From Antitrichia curtipendula (taxonomy: Eukaryota; Streptophyta; Bryopsida; Hypnales; Leucodontaceae), in assembly GCA_951230915.1 (NCBI GenBank), contig OX579638.1, positions 17,874,696 to 17,938,695 of the forward strand: a stretch of 64,000 nt of DNA, given 5' to 3'. Shown here in pieces: positions 12,295 through 25,400 of this stretch; positions within the stretch are counted from its first letter, which is position 1, and each line of letters starts with the position of its first letter. The position numbers and the translations under genes are program-made. The notes beneath the pieces were generated by a model that saw only the letters and a program-made list of their open reading frames with translations, ran no database searches and was not told the DNA's origin.

Positions 12295-15200
12295 CTAAGG
12301 TGCATCTATAAGGCTTGTATGAAGACTTTTTGGACTTGTATATTGTGGAGCATTGGGATCAAAGATGCTATTGAGAATTGCTGCAAGTCTCACGCCTCCT
12401 TGTGCTAATCTTCTTTCAACTATCGGCAACCTTGAGAGGTAGTAGGCATCTACAATCCAAAACCACAACATCATATTTTGGAGATTATTATGAAAATGTA
12501 TAGAATTATTCTTTGTTAAGCATAATAAAGTATTTGTGAGAAATAATGGGAATTAAGTTTTTCAAGATCCTAGACAATTTATGTCCAAAAATGTAAGGGT
12601 TGACTTCTTTTATGCAATAACTATGATGTGAAGAGTCCAATCAACCCTCTCTAATTTCAATGCTTTAAAAGAGAAATGGACTCTTTTTGCATGTTTTTAC
12701 AACTTTACAACTTTACAACTTAAAAGTTGTCCAATCAAATAGGTATGTAATATGACAAATTCTATAAATATATTGAGAATGTACAATTATAGACTATGTA
12801 ATTAAAAAGAATTGAACTCGTTATTTGAGTCTCACCTCCAAGTGTACTTCCAGGAGTAGCACCCTTGTATGCCCACCTGCAAGCTAAGCCAACACCCTCT
12901 AATGCATACCTGCAAATGTCTACAATTCATTGTCATAACGTTTTTGAGGTGTCACCTAAACACCTTTAGAAAACAAATCCAAATTCTTTCTACATACAAT
13001 CTTGAGTTCATGGTAGATGGTAGGTATTGAAACTGTGTTTTATTTTGGTTCTTCTTATTTTTTTCCTTCTATAGTGGAAAAAAGTGAGTTCTCACAACTA
13101 CTACTAATTGTTTTGTGCATAGATATTCATGAAGTAAAAATTCTTTTGAAGATAAATCAATCTCTTAAAAATTGGATACATAAAATACTTAAAACCTTCT
13201 AAAGCACAACATCATGAATATACTATTTGATTATGAATATATCCCAACTTATTAGAATTTAAAATATTCATCTTGAAGATCTTTGTACAAGGTGTAACTT
13301 ACGTGTCAGGACATGCAAATTTGTGATTGTGGCAAAGACCCCAATTATCAACTTCTCTTGCCCAATTGTCCTGCAAGTGCAAAGATGAATTTGAATGAAA
13401 AGTCTATTTTGACTTGACATTAGGCACAAATGTAGAAAATCTACAACATTAATAATGACATTTTGTGTAATCACACTAATTAATTTGGAAACAATATAAG
13501 TACTTCTGATGTGGATGGCTTACCAACAATACAAATATCTATATTAGTCAAAGTGGGAGATCTTTGTAAACATAGTTGGTAAAAATATTCAACAATAATA
13601 AAAACTTATAGCATTTATAAATCAATTAGTGTGGTTTATATTAAATATCAATAATTATTAGTGCAATTGATCCTTGACCTCTTATTATTTTTGCATTCAA
13701 TATGTAAATATCATTTTTAGACCTCTCCTAACAATTTTTCTACATGTCTCTTAGTAACACACAATGTCAACTGTGAATGAATTTTGCTATGTTTTGAGTG
13801 ATCCTACTTGAAGTGGAAAAGCATACATTCATGCAGTCTTTGAATAAGACGTGTCAAATTGATAGTATAAGAGAAGAAGAAGAGTAAGGAAACAAGCCCA
13901 TTATTGTCACCTTCTCAATTCCACCTTCATAAACCCATGAGATACATTTAAGAGGGGAAATGTATACTATAGGTACATGAGGGAGGAATTGAGAAGGTGG
14001 TGGTAATGAGTTGGTTTACCTTAGCTCTTGGTGTACAACCAAAGTGAATGAAAAGTCTGTTGGAGATAGTTCTACTATCTAAGCTAAGGCATTTGATAGT
14101 GTAATCATGTATGTGAGTTTGCTTACTGTGATGTTGTTGAGAATGCTATCAGCCATAGTTGTTGGATTTGAGTTGTAGTTTTCTTTCAATGCTTTTGTAA
14201 CAAACTCTACTTCCCACACCTAAAACACACAATGCACATCATCGACTATCAAACAAAGATCAATTGCCAACAAGCTCTCATTCTTTCTATGAGCTTGGGA
14301 ATTTTGTTTTGAAGTTTAGTACAGAAGAAGTGCCAAAGGTTTACCGCATATTTTACATGTCATAATTCAGGTAACTAGTAAGTAATGATTTAGTGTTTTT
14401 TTGTTTGTAGGGTCAAAAAATTTGACATATGGTTTCATGAAGGACATACATGGTGTAGGTCACTTTTTCTTTTGAACCATTGTACAGACACATTGTTGCC
14501 CCCTGCATCGGATGTGAATCCAATATGCAATGGCTGTCAATCATGCAAAAATCATGAACATTGTGAGTCTTCTTGCTTACAATAAAAATGGGTTGTATTC
14601 AAAACTTAGCAAATGGATTGAAATCTTCATTATTTAGTAAAATTGGTGTCAATCATGATGATTCTCATGACAACCCTTTGATGTCTATCCTACCAATATT
14701 GCAATTTTTGGTGCTTAGATTGGTGTAGTAGTTTAATTAAATTTGTTTGCGTTGAAGATGGAATGGGTGTCATTTGTTATATGACTATGTTCTAGAATGT
14801 TTGCAACCACTCATATTTGTGGATTTGGGAAAAGAAACTGAACAATTATTCTTTATAATACAAACATTGAAAATGAATGGCAAATGCCTCCCCTCACACC
14901 TTCTTCTAACAATAATTACTTAATGCCTTCACACCAATATGTGTTGAGACCTTACACCACTAATCACCCACCTACATATTGCTTACTACGTATTTGATAC
15001 TTTGAAGCAAGGTATGATTGAGTCATGTTACTATCTTGCTACAAGCATAATTATCATATTCTGTTATCAAAAATCAATGGTGGTTACTTTGTGCTACTCT
15101 AAGAAAGGAGATAATTTATGTAGCATAATTACATGCTTATGATTTTGTTTAAAAATAAATCAAGTACCTGGTGGATGTCACCTATGAAATGGGCAAGAAA

Positions 15201-16701
15201 TAGGAGAGCCTCAGTCATGTTTTCTGTCATGATTCCAAACATAGACCCAATTGGCATAAGTGATTGCATACTATGCAAAATGATTGACCTAAATTATAAA
15301 GATATTGCAAAATTCCATCTCTCCATTTTCTTGTATATGTTGCAAGCACATTTCGCTATGTTTGGAAACTCAGTTGTGAACCACATGGTACAGTGCAAAA
15401 AAGGAAAGAATGTCTCAATAAGTAGAAGGCACATACATTTTTGGCATCGTGGTTTTTGCTGTAGTCTAATAACTGTTGTGTAAACTTGTTGATAGCCCCT
15501 GCAACGCATATGTCCTTTCTCCCCAAAGAATCATGGCAATCCCCTGCATTGCATTGCATTACAACAAAAAATAATATGTAAACACTAAAAATGATCAATT
15601 GCAAAATAGAATCCAACCGCTTGTTGAATGCAATTTGATTATCTCTAGTAGGTTAGCAAGTATACAAAAAACAAATTGACTGTGCAAAAGATGGTTTGTT
15701 GAAGTCCTACTGTTGTAGTCATAGCTGCATTCTTGGTTTGGAGTATTAACCCAATGAAGAGGTCGTGTCCATTTGTACTTGGACATCCAACGCACCTCAT
15801 CGGGCCAATTGCACAAACTGGCTAGATTGCTGTTGGAGGATTTAGGAAGCAGGGAGCGTACTGCTTGTTTTGCTGGCTCGAACAACAGAGGCTGGAACAC
15901 CAAACCAAATCCATCAGAAGAAAAACTCCAAATACTTTTTGAAATACATGCCTCACATGATTTGAGAGTTTGTTTAAATTGAGAGCCCAAACCAAAGTCC
16001 ATATGACAACATAATGTCCTCTACCAAACTTTTGAAAACTCACGTTTTTAAGATACAGATGGCACAAAAAAGATTCAAGGACTCCTTTCCCAAGGCACTT
16101 GAAGCAGCTTTTTGATTACATGCTATGAATGACAAGGAAGTAAAGAACTCTTATCTTCTATCAAAATAAATCACACGTAAAGCATGCATCAACAAACCCG
16201 CAAACAAAGAACTTCCAATTTCCAGTGATGTAATTGCACTATGTTAGTGAACAACTTCAAGGCCAACATGAATAAAGCCACTAGAAGAAACTCATGTCTA
16301 AATCGACGGATTTTCTTAGACACCCAATGTAACAACCCATGTTTTTATGCCAACAACAATGTTCAATGCAACATGTATTGTCATTGAAGATGTTTCATTG
16401 GACGTCATTGTTGACATAAAAACACAGGTTGTTGTACATTGGATGTCCAAAAAAAATCCGTCAACTTAGACATGGATAAAGGTTGGTTTCTGATACTATT
16501 AGTGAAGAGTCTGTAAGGGAATAATAATTCTTGATTAGTAAAAAAGGAAGCACACAGTCACTATAGTTTCGAAGGATTCACCTCAGCTATTAAGCAGGTG
16601 ATCTGGTGGCCTTCAGCTCCCCAAGCCACAGCTTGCTCGACGGAAAACCGGAGTAGCAACAGCACCACTCCCCATGCGGCAGCAGCAGCAGCAGCCACCA
16701 T
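12295..16701 (-). CDS. S1/P1-type zinc-dependent nuclease, nine exons
   Basis: Secreted or vacuolar single-strand nuclease of the plant BFN/ENDO type, which degrades DNA and RNA during senescence and cell death (family knowledge). Exons: 16,701-16,582; 15,891-15,711; 15,543-15,437; about 15,223 or 15,209-15,168; 14,533-14,450; 14,219-14,127; 13,370-13,303; 12,909-12,836; 12,449-12,295. All junctions are GT..AG and in phase except exon 3/4, where the upstream acceptor at 15,223 shifts the frame and the one before 15,209 keeps it. Exon 1 encodes a signal peptide ending before mature Trp (WGAEGH). Zinc-ligand motifs follow: WPDEVR, PLHWVN, HFIGDIHQPLH and HHVWEVE. In the last, the usual VWD aspartate is Glu. 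The protein is about 307 residues, normal for the family. It ends with the conserved SRLPIVERRLAQGGVRLA region. Introns carry two foldback MITEs. Confidence 0.88.
13888..14020. mobile_element. Foldback MITE in nuclease intron 6
   Basis: The ends ggaaacaagcccattattg and, reverse-complemented from the right, ggtaaaccaactcattacc pair over about 40 bases, continuing through caccttctcaattcc. TAA precedes it and TTA follows, as for PIF/Harbinger-like elements. The ends resemble those of 2,721-3,159. Confidence 0.65.
16292..16474. mobile_element. Foldback MITE in nuclease intron 1
   Basis: The left half from catgtctaaatcgacggatt is mirrored by the right half, which reverse-complements to catgtctaagttgacggatt. 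Pairing continues with interruptions through the caacaacc..tgtttttatg arms, so almost the whole 183 bp can fold on itself. No coding capacity. Confidence 0.65.
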
Positions 16702-18427
16702 TGTGTTCTCTCTTCTTCTACCTTGAAATTTTACTGTGTAGAATTACAAAAACAAACACAACGTGAGTATTCTGACAGAGAACCCTGGACTGCAGAGAAA
16801 CATATAGTACTACCGTATCTAGTCAACCTGATTGTAGGTGGTACCTGCAACTTGGCAGTTGGGATTTCCCATTCATGAAACTGGCACACGTCATTCCAAT
16901 CATTCCTCTGACGTACAATCCTGAGGTGCAATCTCTTCCAGAAAAACGGGTACTGAAGTACAATTCGGGAGGCACGTGCAAGGCAGTCGTATTGTTGGTG
17001 TGGTGCAGTTGAGAAACAGGTAAGGTGCAGTTGTATGGACATTAATTCAAGGACATGTTTTGGGCTTTGGTGAGATCTATGTCTTATGTTTGATGGTGCT
17101 TGTATGTTTCGTAGCATCTGGTCTGAAGGACAAGCCTACTGAAATTGTCTCTGCGAGGATCACTGGGTCTGTGGAAACTGGACCACAGTTTTGGAGTGCG
17201 ATGGAAAATCTGATCAGTTTTGCTTAACACTCCCTCTGACTGCTAAATTCTGTATTCAGAAGTTGCGTCCTCAAGAGATTTCAGCATTCGACAGCCTGTG
17301 TAGCACAACCATGTGAATTGTGAGGTTTCGTGAACGTTGTGGCAACGTAATTTTGTTGGTGATGACGGGTTACAACTCTCTGTTTTTTTCATAATCTTGT
17401 CGAAGGCAATTTGGAGCATGCAGGTAGTGTGGTCTTCAGTCAATCGATGCGCTACATTATCAGCTCTGAATGTTCAAATTATACCACTGCTTTGCGCTGC
17501 CATGGATTTTAAGCATTTCAGAGAATTAGGGTTTAGTACGCTAATTGGGTACAGTTTGGTTTATTGTCTCTGGGTTTTAGTTTGAAAGTTTCGATCTCTG
17601 CAAGTCGGTTTTCGTCCTTTTACTGCATAGAAGGAACACAGCATTGAGTTTTTCAAATTTTCAGATGTTAGGGCTTAATCCACGATTACCGCGACTTAGG
17701 TTTTGGGTCCTGGGAGATTTTTTTCTTCCTAAACGTTCTTCAGTGCGATTATAGAGACTGAATCGAGGTTTGTTTTGCTGAATTGTTACATAAAAAAAAT
17801 GGTAGAGACGACGAGCTTACCAGGGTAAACGATTCCTGTGCAGGTGACGAGCTAGAAGAGGAGGAAGAGCAGGGAAATACGAGCGATGGCAACATTGAAT
17901 GGGCAAAAACTCTTTAGGAATGTGAGTTGATGAGTACACTATTGTCGGGCTTAATGTGACGTAATTTACTGTTTGCTGTCATCTTTTTGTGGTTCTTGTG
18001 GCTCTTGAAATGTGAGGTGGAAATTGAATTTTGACAACAAAGTGTTGAATCTGATCTGAAAGTCCAGCAAATGTGCATAAATTTACTCTGATTTGGTAGT
18101 GATCTGGTACTCTCTGGTTTGCTTGCAGTTGGAGTACATAGAAAGAGTTTGATATAGCACGTCTTGGGACGTTACACAATTTGGGGAAGCAGTTGGCTAT
18201 GGAGCATACGAGAAAGATCGATCAACAGCCTCTGTAAGTCCTGCTGGACTGCGTGATATTGGTAAAGAGACTCTGCATAAACCCTAAACCCTAAACCATG
18301 ATTCTGCTTCTCTCTGGTGTCGTTTTGTTTTTTCCCTCTCGAATGTGTCAATATTTGCACAGTTTCAATCTGAGGAGCTTGTAGTTTCAGTAGGTACCCC
18401 TTGTTTGAGGTCAGGAATGCATGCATG
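16702..18427. other. Region upstream of the nuclease gene; no gene recognised
   Basis: This holds the presumed promoter and 5' leader of the S1/P1 nuclease next to its start, then moderately GC-rich DNA with several short reading frames on both strands, none with a recognised domain. A short telomere-like cctaaaccctaaacc lies near 18,284; it is too short to mean a telomere. Confidence 0.5.
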
Positions 18428-18630
18428 GTACAGGGAGAACCTCTCTTAGTGCATCCTCTCTTATTGTATAATATGCAATACGAAAATTTGCAGACAATAG
18501 GTGGGCCTGCATGTGATTTAAGATGGAAAGCTAAATTAAATGTTTACAATATTTGTGGTCTCTCTTAATGCATAAACCTCTCTTAGTGCTTAGTCCCAGC
18601 ACCATGCACTAAGAGAGGTTCTACCTGTAC
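18428..18630. mobile_element. 203-bp foldback/MITE-like element
   Basis: The left end gtacagggagaacctctctt and the reverse complement of the right end gtacaggtagaacctctctt match over about 27 bases, continuing as agtgcat. The same aacctctcttagtgc motif recurs internally near 18,575. No target duplication is certain. Confidence 0.6.
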
Positions 18631-21600
18631 TATGTATTTAAGGGAGAAGATAGTAAGGATATTCTTTCTTGTCACTTTTAGCATCTTATCTAATAGTACT
18701 TTCATTGGAGGATCAATACAAAGCCTTGGAAAGATCACCTTGGGTACAAGAGCCAAACTCTCTTGAGAGAAAAATTTCAGTCACTCAATAGAGTTAATCA
18801 TAAAGTGTGTGCAATGAAGGACCAAGAGTTGGAGTTTGAGAAAAACACAAGACAAAACTCCTTGAAGCACCCAAACCGGTGTGTGATGGAGTTTGGTGTT
18901 GTGTTTCTTTTGTACTATTCTTAGTTAAGCCTTCTTCAGACACCCCTTGTACAAACTGTGGTTCTCTTTACAATTAACTCCTAATGTGGTTGAAGATTTT
19001 AGACCGTGGTGGAAGGGATAGTCGACAACGCCATTTTTTTCCCTTCAAACATCAGTAGCCATAGCCATCCGTTTAGTCAAGTCATGCTTACACCCAACTT
19101 GCAAATTGGAGTCCATTCAACCAAGTGCATTCGAAGAGATGAGTTGCTGTTTGTAGCAGGGATCGATCAGTCAATACGATGCAGGGACAGTCTTCGTATT
19201 CTCTACACTATGAGAGTTTTTCTTTCTATCTTCGTTGTAGATTTCACCATCACCTTCAGTTATTTGCTTGTGAGAGATTTTCATTCGATTGCAATGTACT
19301 GTACTGTACAGTATTTCTTGTTTCTCATTTTCCAATGTTTTTTAATGTATGACTGACTGCAGGTGAGTTCTTCCGGAAGAGTTCATTCCGGATCGTGCCC
19401 AGATCCTGTGTACCGGTAATCGGTGATAGAATGGCTTGCAGGCTTGTACTGAAAATTCGGGAGACGAAACGAACTCGAAACCAACCAGGAGAAACAGATG
19501 AAGAGGCTTATCAACAAGGCAGAGTCCACTGTGTGTGCTTTTCCGCATTACATGTTTCGGGTTTTGGTTAGTTTAGTTTGTGCTATACGAGACCTGAAAT
19601 TCAACATGCTTTAGGACTGACTAGTATGCCTTGTGCCATTGCCACAGTATAATAAAATTAAAAGTTGAATTTTTTAAATTTCATACAAACTTCAAAATTC
19701 AATACCTTTTTTTGTTTGTGAATCAGAATGCCACAAAATAAAGTTTGTGCACCCATCCTCAAAAAGAGCTTTTTAACGGTACCGAGAATGCGATCAGGGG
19801 TTGCATAGTTCTAGAGACCTCATTGTAACAAACAAACTTGTAGGTTTGAGTGCTTTTAAGACCCCCTAGAATTGAAAACTTCCTTGATCCTTGTTTCAAT
19901 GTTCTCTCTAAAGCCCCACATAAGTCACAACTCCTATGTAATATTTTTGAATAGAGAGTCATGGAGTCCTATAGTGTTATTTTTTCTTGTTTAGTACATT
20001 GACCCTGATGATTCATGGAGAAACTTCCATTCAAAATTTTCTATAGTAAAAGGAATCTTGATTCATACCAAGCAAGTGCCCCAAGTGACCTTTTTTATTT
20101 TTGCAACATACCCTTGGATCCTCTTTACTTTGGATAGGACATTGTTGTCTTTAATATTGGCTATAGGAAACTAGCTTTGCATGACAAATCTTTGGGTGTG
20201 GGAATTTAAAATAGAGTCATAAGTTGTGCCAAACATATAAGAGTTATAAAGAAAGGAAATATTTGATTTATTTATTGTTGTACCTATTGGAAAAAGACTA
20301 AACAAAGATGGAAAGATACAATGAAACTAAAGTATGTGTGAAAATAACTATGGTATGTTGGGTCCCATCATTCCATGGAATGAATTTCATATGATTGTAT
20401 AAGTATAATTGTAATATGATGTTGGTCATTTTGCAATTTTTGGTCAAGCTTGCAATGCACGGTAATCACTTAAATGGGAGTAGTGTTTGCAAGAAAAAAC
20501 AAGAATGGGCACTCCTGTCTTTTTTTTGAGCTCCTTGAATCTACCTTTTTTGAGGTGGGAAAAAATTGAATTGGTGGGCTGACTTTTCATTCCATGCCCA
20601 AATTGAACCAAAAAACATGAGCTGTGAACTACTCTACACCACTCAACTTTAAGAAATTCCACAAGGCAGTGTTTAACTTGGAATTTGATGAAACTACTTC
20701 CATTGGATTCATAACGTAGTTTATTTTGTGGAAATGATTTTTATAGAAAAAAAACTCAAAATTTGAGAATGCGCAGCTCAAAAAAAAGGGCAGCAACCAA
20801 ATATGGTCAATTGGATCATTAGGGATTAAAATGAAGACAACAAGTTTTATTGTTCCTAGTTTGACTAGGTCATAAGGCTTTGAATCTTCTTAACTTAAAT
20901 TTTTTTACTAAAGATTGTGAAATTTTACTACAGATTTATGATAAAGAATCAAGAGTTCATGAAAAAAATTCAAAATCCTCCCTGTAATTTTTATACTTTA
21001 AAGCATCATTAAGTCAAATTAGGTATGAGATAGAAGGAAGAATTGAATTATTGAATTAGTTTGAAGTACTGATATAACTCTAACTAAAGATGGAATGGAA
21101 ATGCACCAATTTCAATCGTAAGATTGTTATAGATAGATAACTTAACCACAAGCAAATTTTTTTTTTTGAAAAATTGGTAAAATTGAATTCATAAATGGAT
21201 CCAATCTATTTTTTTCTTAAGATTTTAAGATTGCCTAGAAAACAAAAGACTTTATAACTTTCAAATTACTTATCCATATGGAATGAATCAAACCTTTCTA
21301 TATAAACAAAAGTGTAATCCATAAAAAAAATTAAGAATTAATTTTATTTCAAGTTTTTGTATTGTTTTTTTTGTGTTGCCCACCCTCACCTATTTTGGAC
21401 TTACTGTTGCATAAATTTTGCTCCCATGCACCAATTGAAATAACAATTTTATTACCAAAAATCTAATCAACTTTCCTATCTTGAAAAAAAGTTCCAAGAA
21501 GTCTTGCAAAAAATTTGAAATCATAAGTACTTGCCAAACCTTCAAGAATCCCCTCATGAAACATTTGAAACTTTAGGGATTAATTTCATTGGACAAAGGT

Positions 21601-22379
21601 TCAATAAATGTCTTTTGTTAGCAATTTTGGTACGTTTTTATAAAAATAGAAGAATTAAAATGTTTTTAAAATTTTGATAGATATTTTATATTAGATATTC
21701 CAATTATTTGATAATTCTAACTTTTATAAATTTATAATAATTTATATATTATATTTGGTTCATGCTTAGCTAACTCCTAGAGAAATTTGATGTTTTTAGG
21801 CCCCAAACTACAAATCTTCATCTATATTTATTCATTAACAAATCCCACCGTAGGATCTTTTAGTTAGCATATTAGAATATATCTTCCTAAAATTTCAATA
21901 TAAGCCAAAACCTTACCAATTGCAAGCCCATGATGCTTAGATTTTAAAAAGAAGTATTTGCAATTCCTCCAAAATGGTTAGGTTTTACCTTTCAAACTTT
22001 TAATTCCAAAAGGAGAAGATCCCGCAATTCTCCTTAATATGTTGAAGAATTAAATTAGAATACATATAAAAAATTTGAACAAAAAATATTTCATATTCAT
22101 GCTTGAAAAAATAAGAAGTAGGAAGAAGTAGAGTATGGTTTTCAATACAAAAAATTTAAGAACTAAATTATAGAATTGAAAAATTCCAATCCCAATGATT
22201 ACAATGTTATAACAAGAAATTTACATTTTATGATTTTATTTTTTTCAAAAATATTAAAAATTGAGTTAAGTAAAGGATTTTAAATTTTAATTTAGAATAC
22301 ATATTCTATAGTTGTCCACAAACCAAAACTCCTCATAACTTGCATCTCATTAATCAAAATGGAATGATTCAACAATTTC

Positions 22380-22382
<3 letters not shown>

Positions 22383-22442
<60 letters not shown>

Positions 22443-22460
22443 ATGTGTGTCTGTATGTGT
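22383..22460. repeat. Compound (AT)n/(GT)n microsatellite
   Basis: About 25 AT units (22,383-22,432) are followed by an imperfect tgtgtatgtg tract. Confidence 0.95.
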
Positions 22461-25400
22461 ATGGATTCTTTTTTTACAAACAGAATTTTCACTTTTAAAA
22501 AAAGAAGTTGAAATTTGTATTTCTTAGAAATGAGAATGTTTTTTGAACTACTTAGACTGCTTGTGTTGAAAAAGAAACTACATATCATACAATAACCTTT
22601 TAATAGCGTAGGCAAAAGTTTTAAAAATTGTTTCATCTTAAAGTTACTCCCAACCATGTGTTGTATAAAAAATTGAAGTAAAAAAAATGAAAATTTTGTT
22701 TGTAAAATGACTCAGTAAATGAATGACCCAAATTGCTATGTTGCCAAAAAATGCTACTTGGTCCTGTAGGAGCTTTGGACTAATTTCCTTGTAGGAGCTT
22801 TGAAAGAACATGGTTTGATAGCTACAAAAGCTCCTATAAGGAAATTAGTTCAAATATTCTTTTTTAACCATTTGGCTCAAGTTCATGCAAACAAAATATT
22901 TTCTCCAATCATTCAACTAGTTTGTAGGCCCATTTGTAGGCCAACTCATATAGAACCAAAAAGGAAAAATTTGGAAGAAAACAAATGATGCTTCTAATTG
23001 AGTTGTACATAGATAACTAAGGAAAGAAACCTTATTGCAACCTTGTTGCATAATCAAACAATCTACATTTTTTCTAAAATATTTATTTTAAAAAAAAGAG
23101 CTTGGGATTGTCTTTTGATGCACTTGTAATTTGTGCTTTGAAAATTCATTCATTGGTCATATGGAGCTCTCCAAAAACATATGCTTAGAGAATTTGAAAC
23201 CTTCTTTAAATTGCCAATAAAACCCAACCAAATCTAGGAATGTTCAACTCTTCAAGGCCATGAGCTGCATACAATATGAAACATTCATCCTCTTCAAAGT
23301 CATCTAGAGTAATTAAAAGCTTTGAAGAAGGTGTTGACTAACATTTTTGATGCACAAGAAATTTATTTATAATAATATATTGATAGTTTCTTATAGATAT
23401 TAATTATGATTTTTAGAAGAAAAAAAAAGTCAACCAAGGGGCCAAATTTTACCTTCAATTGGTTAAAATCTCACTTTGGACAATAGGTCAAATTACTTGC
23501 AACAAAAAATTTCAAGTGTCTACTATTATATTAGGTTGATAACTTCATAGTTTTAGCCTATCATACCAAAAGTTATGCTTTTGATGAGTTTTTGAAATTA
23601 CAAACTTTAGAGTTGATTTGACGAAGGATTATGGATATTTTTAGAATTAGACCATATAAATCATTCCTAAAAGTCATGGCTAACAAAAAAATTTAACACA
23701 AAATTCTACAAAGTTGAGGTAGTTGTAGACAAATTTTATAGAAATGATTAGTAGTTTTAGGAAAATTGTGAATTATTGTGAGAATTTGTGATTAATTTGT
23801 AATTGTGAGAGTGGAAGGAGATTTCTGAGTAAATTATTAAGAAAGAAGAAAATAAAATAAAAAGCTCATGAATGAAATGAAGCCTAATCAATTGGGTCAA
23901 ATCAATTCAGAATTTGTAAATCGGAGGTCGCAGCAGTCTGTGGAGAAGCAAAGTAGGGATTTCCACGGTAACAGGGTACGGTGGGCGGCTTTGGTGTATG
24001 TTTCCCACGGTTATAGGTCCCACATCGTTGACCACAAAGTTTTGTCATGCGGTTATAGGCTGCACAGTGGCCATAAGGTTGCAGTCCTTGGTTTTTAGTT
24101 CACTGCCATGGGTATGGGACTGATTTGCACGGTCGTAGGATTCAGGTCATGGCTACAGGCCTTGTGCACACCTATAGGGTCCGATTTGACGGACTTAGGG
24201 CCCTTGATCATTTTTTTGCAAAGTATATATGTGTTTGGTCTTAGGATTTATAAATTTAGACAGTTTGTAAATTGTCCCAATGTTTTGTATGTGAATTTAG
24301 GGAATTAACCAATATTGGTACTGGACAATTTAACTTGACCATGTGACCTAAAAGCGTTGGAGAAAAGCTTAAGGAGAAAGACAAAATTTGGATATAAAAC
24401 CTAAATTCACCATACTTTGCATTAATTGGAAAAATTTGATGTAGAATACGGAATCAATAGGCATTTGTGCATAACACGTGATAGTTGCAAATCAATTGGA
24501 TAATTTGACTCAAACATAAAAGAAGACCTAATCAATGAATGTGTACTATTTTATAAATATTACCTTATTATGATTAGGTTATAGAAGTATTGATTGCATA
24601 AGAAACATTTGTCCAAACTTGATTTATTCAACCAAGAATATTTGACCTCCCTTGTAGAACACTATGTAGGACTAGGACTTCATACATTGTATCACATATA
24701 TTGGTAACGGACTGACAATTCAAATTTCACATACCTGGAAATAAGAGTGTTGTAATATTATTCAAAACTTTTAAACAAAAAAAGAATCTATTTGAAAGTG
24801 ACTTTAGTCACAAAACGCTAGATTGATTAAACCTTTTCTCAAAATGATGAACCTCTATACTAATGCTCCCTGGATTTTGTGAAAAAGCAAAACCTAGCTT
24901 ACAGTAGTCATATGTAATAGAACATTTATATTTGTTCTAAAACTCCACACAATATCCATGGGGATATCATAGGAATCAATGGCTACAACTACTATTTTTA
25001 GATTCCAAATCACTATAATTTATTGTAGCAATTAATAAGAACCTTAGCCTCTAAAGTTCCAAGAGTCCCTTGAGAGGACTCTTGAAAGGTTTGGGCCAAT
25101 AGTACCTAGTATGACTTCAATTTTTGGCAAGTTTTTTTGAATTTTTTTCAAGATAAGAAAATTGATTAGCTTTTGAAAAATATAATTTTTTTTCAATTGG
25201 TGCCCGGTAACAAATATTGTACCCAAAATAGGCAAGGATGGATAGTAAAACAAAACAAAACAAAACTTAAAACATTAAAATTAAAATAAGAGGATAGATT
25301 ATATTTTTATTTGTGGAAAGATTTTATTCATTACATTTGGACAAGTAATGTCAAAATTATGAAGCTTCTTGTTGTGACTTGTGAGGACAATCTTAGCAAA

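Larger units (their letters stand above)
1..13186 (+). repeat. Segmental duplication, copy A
   Basis: This segment recurs in the same orientation at 42,610-45,044 and 58,766-64,000. Base 1 aligns with 42,610, and about 13,186 aligns with 64,000. Identity is high with scattered substitutions. Copy A holds several insertions that copy B lacks: about 807-1218, 1349-2310, 2721-3159, 3441-6605, 9230-9501 and 10191-10454. Copy B holds a 13.7-kb insertion and a 70-bp one near 63,779 that copy A lacks. Both outer ends lie outside the window, so the true unit length is unknown; the start-to-start period is about 42.6 kb. No protein gene is seen in 1-12,294; the short reading frames there have no recognisable domains. 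Confidence 0.93.

Noticed and set aside
18284..18298. Telomere-like ccctaaa repeats
   Set aside because: Only two or three units; chance or ordinary interstitial sequence.
22292..22657. 121-codon minus-strand frame
   Set aside because: It owes its length to the (AT)n microsatellite, read as repeated Ile-Tyr.
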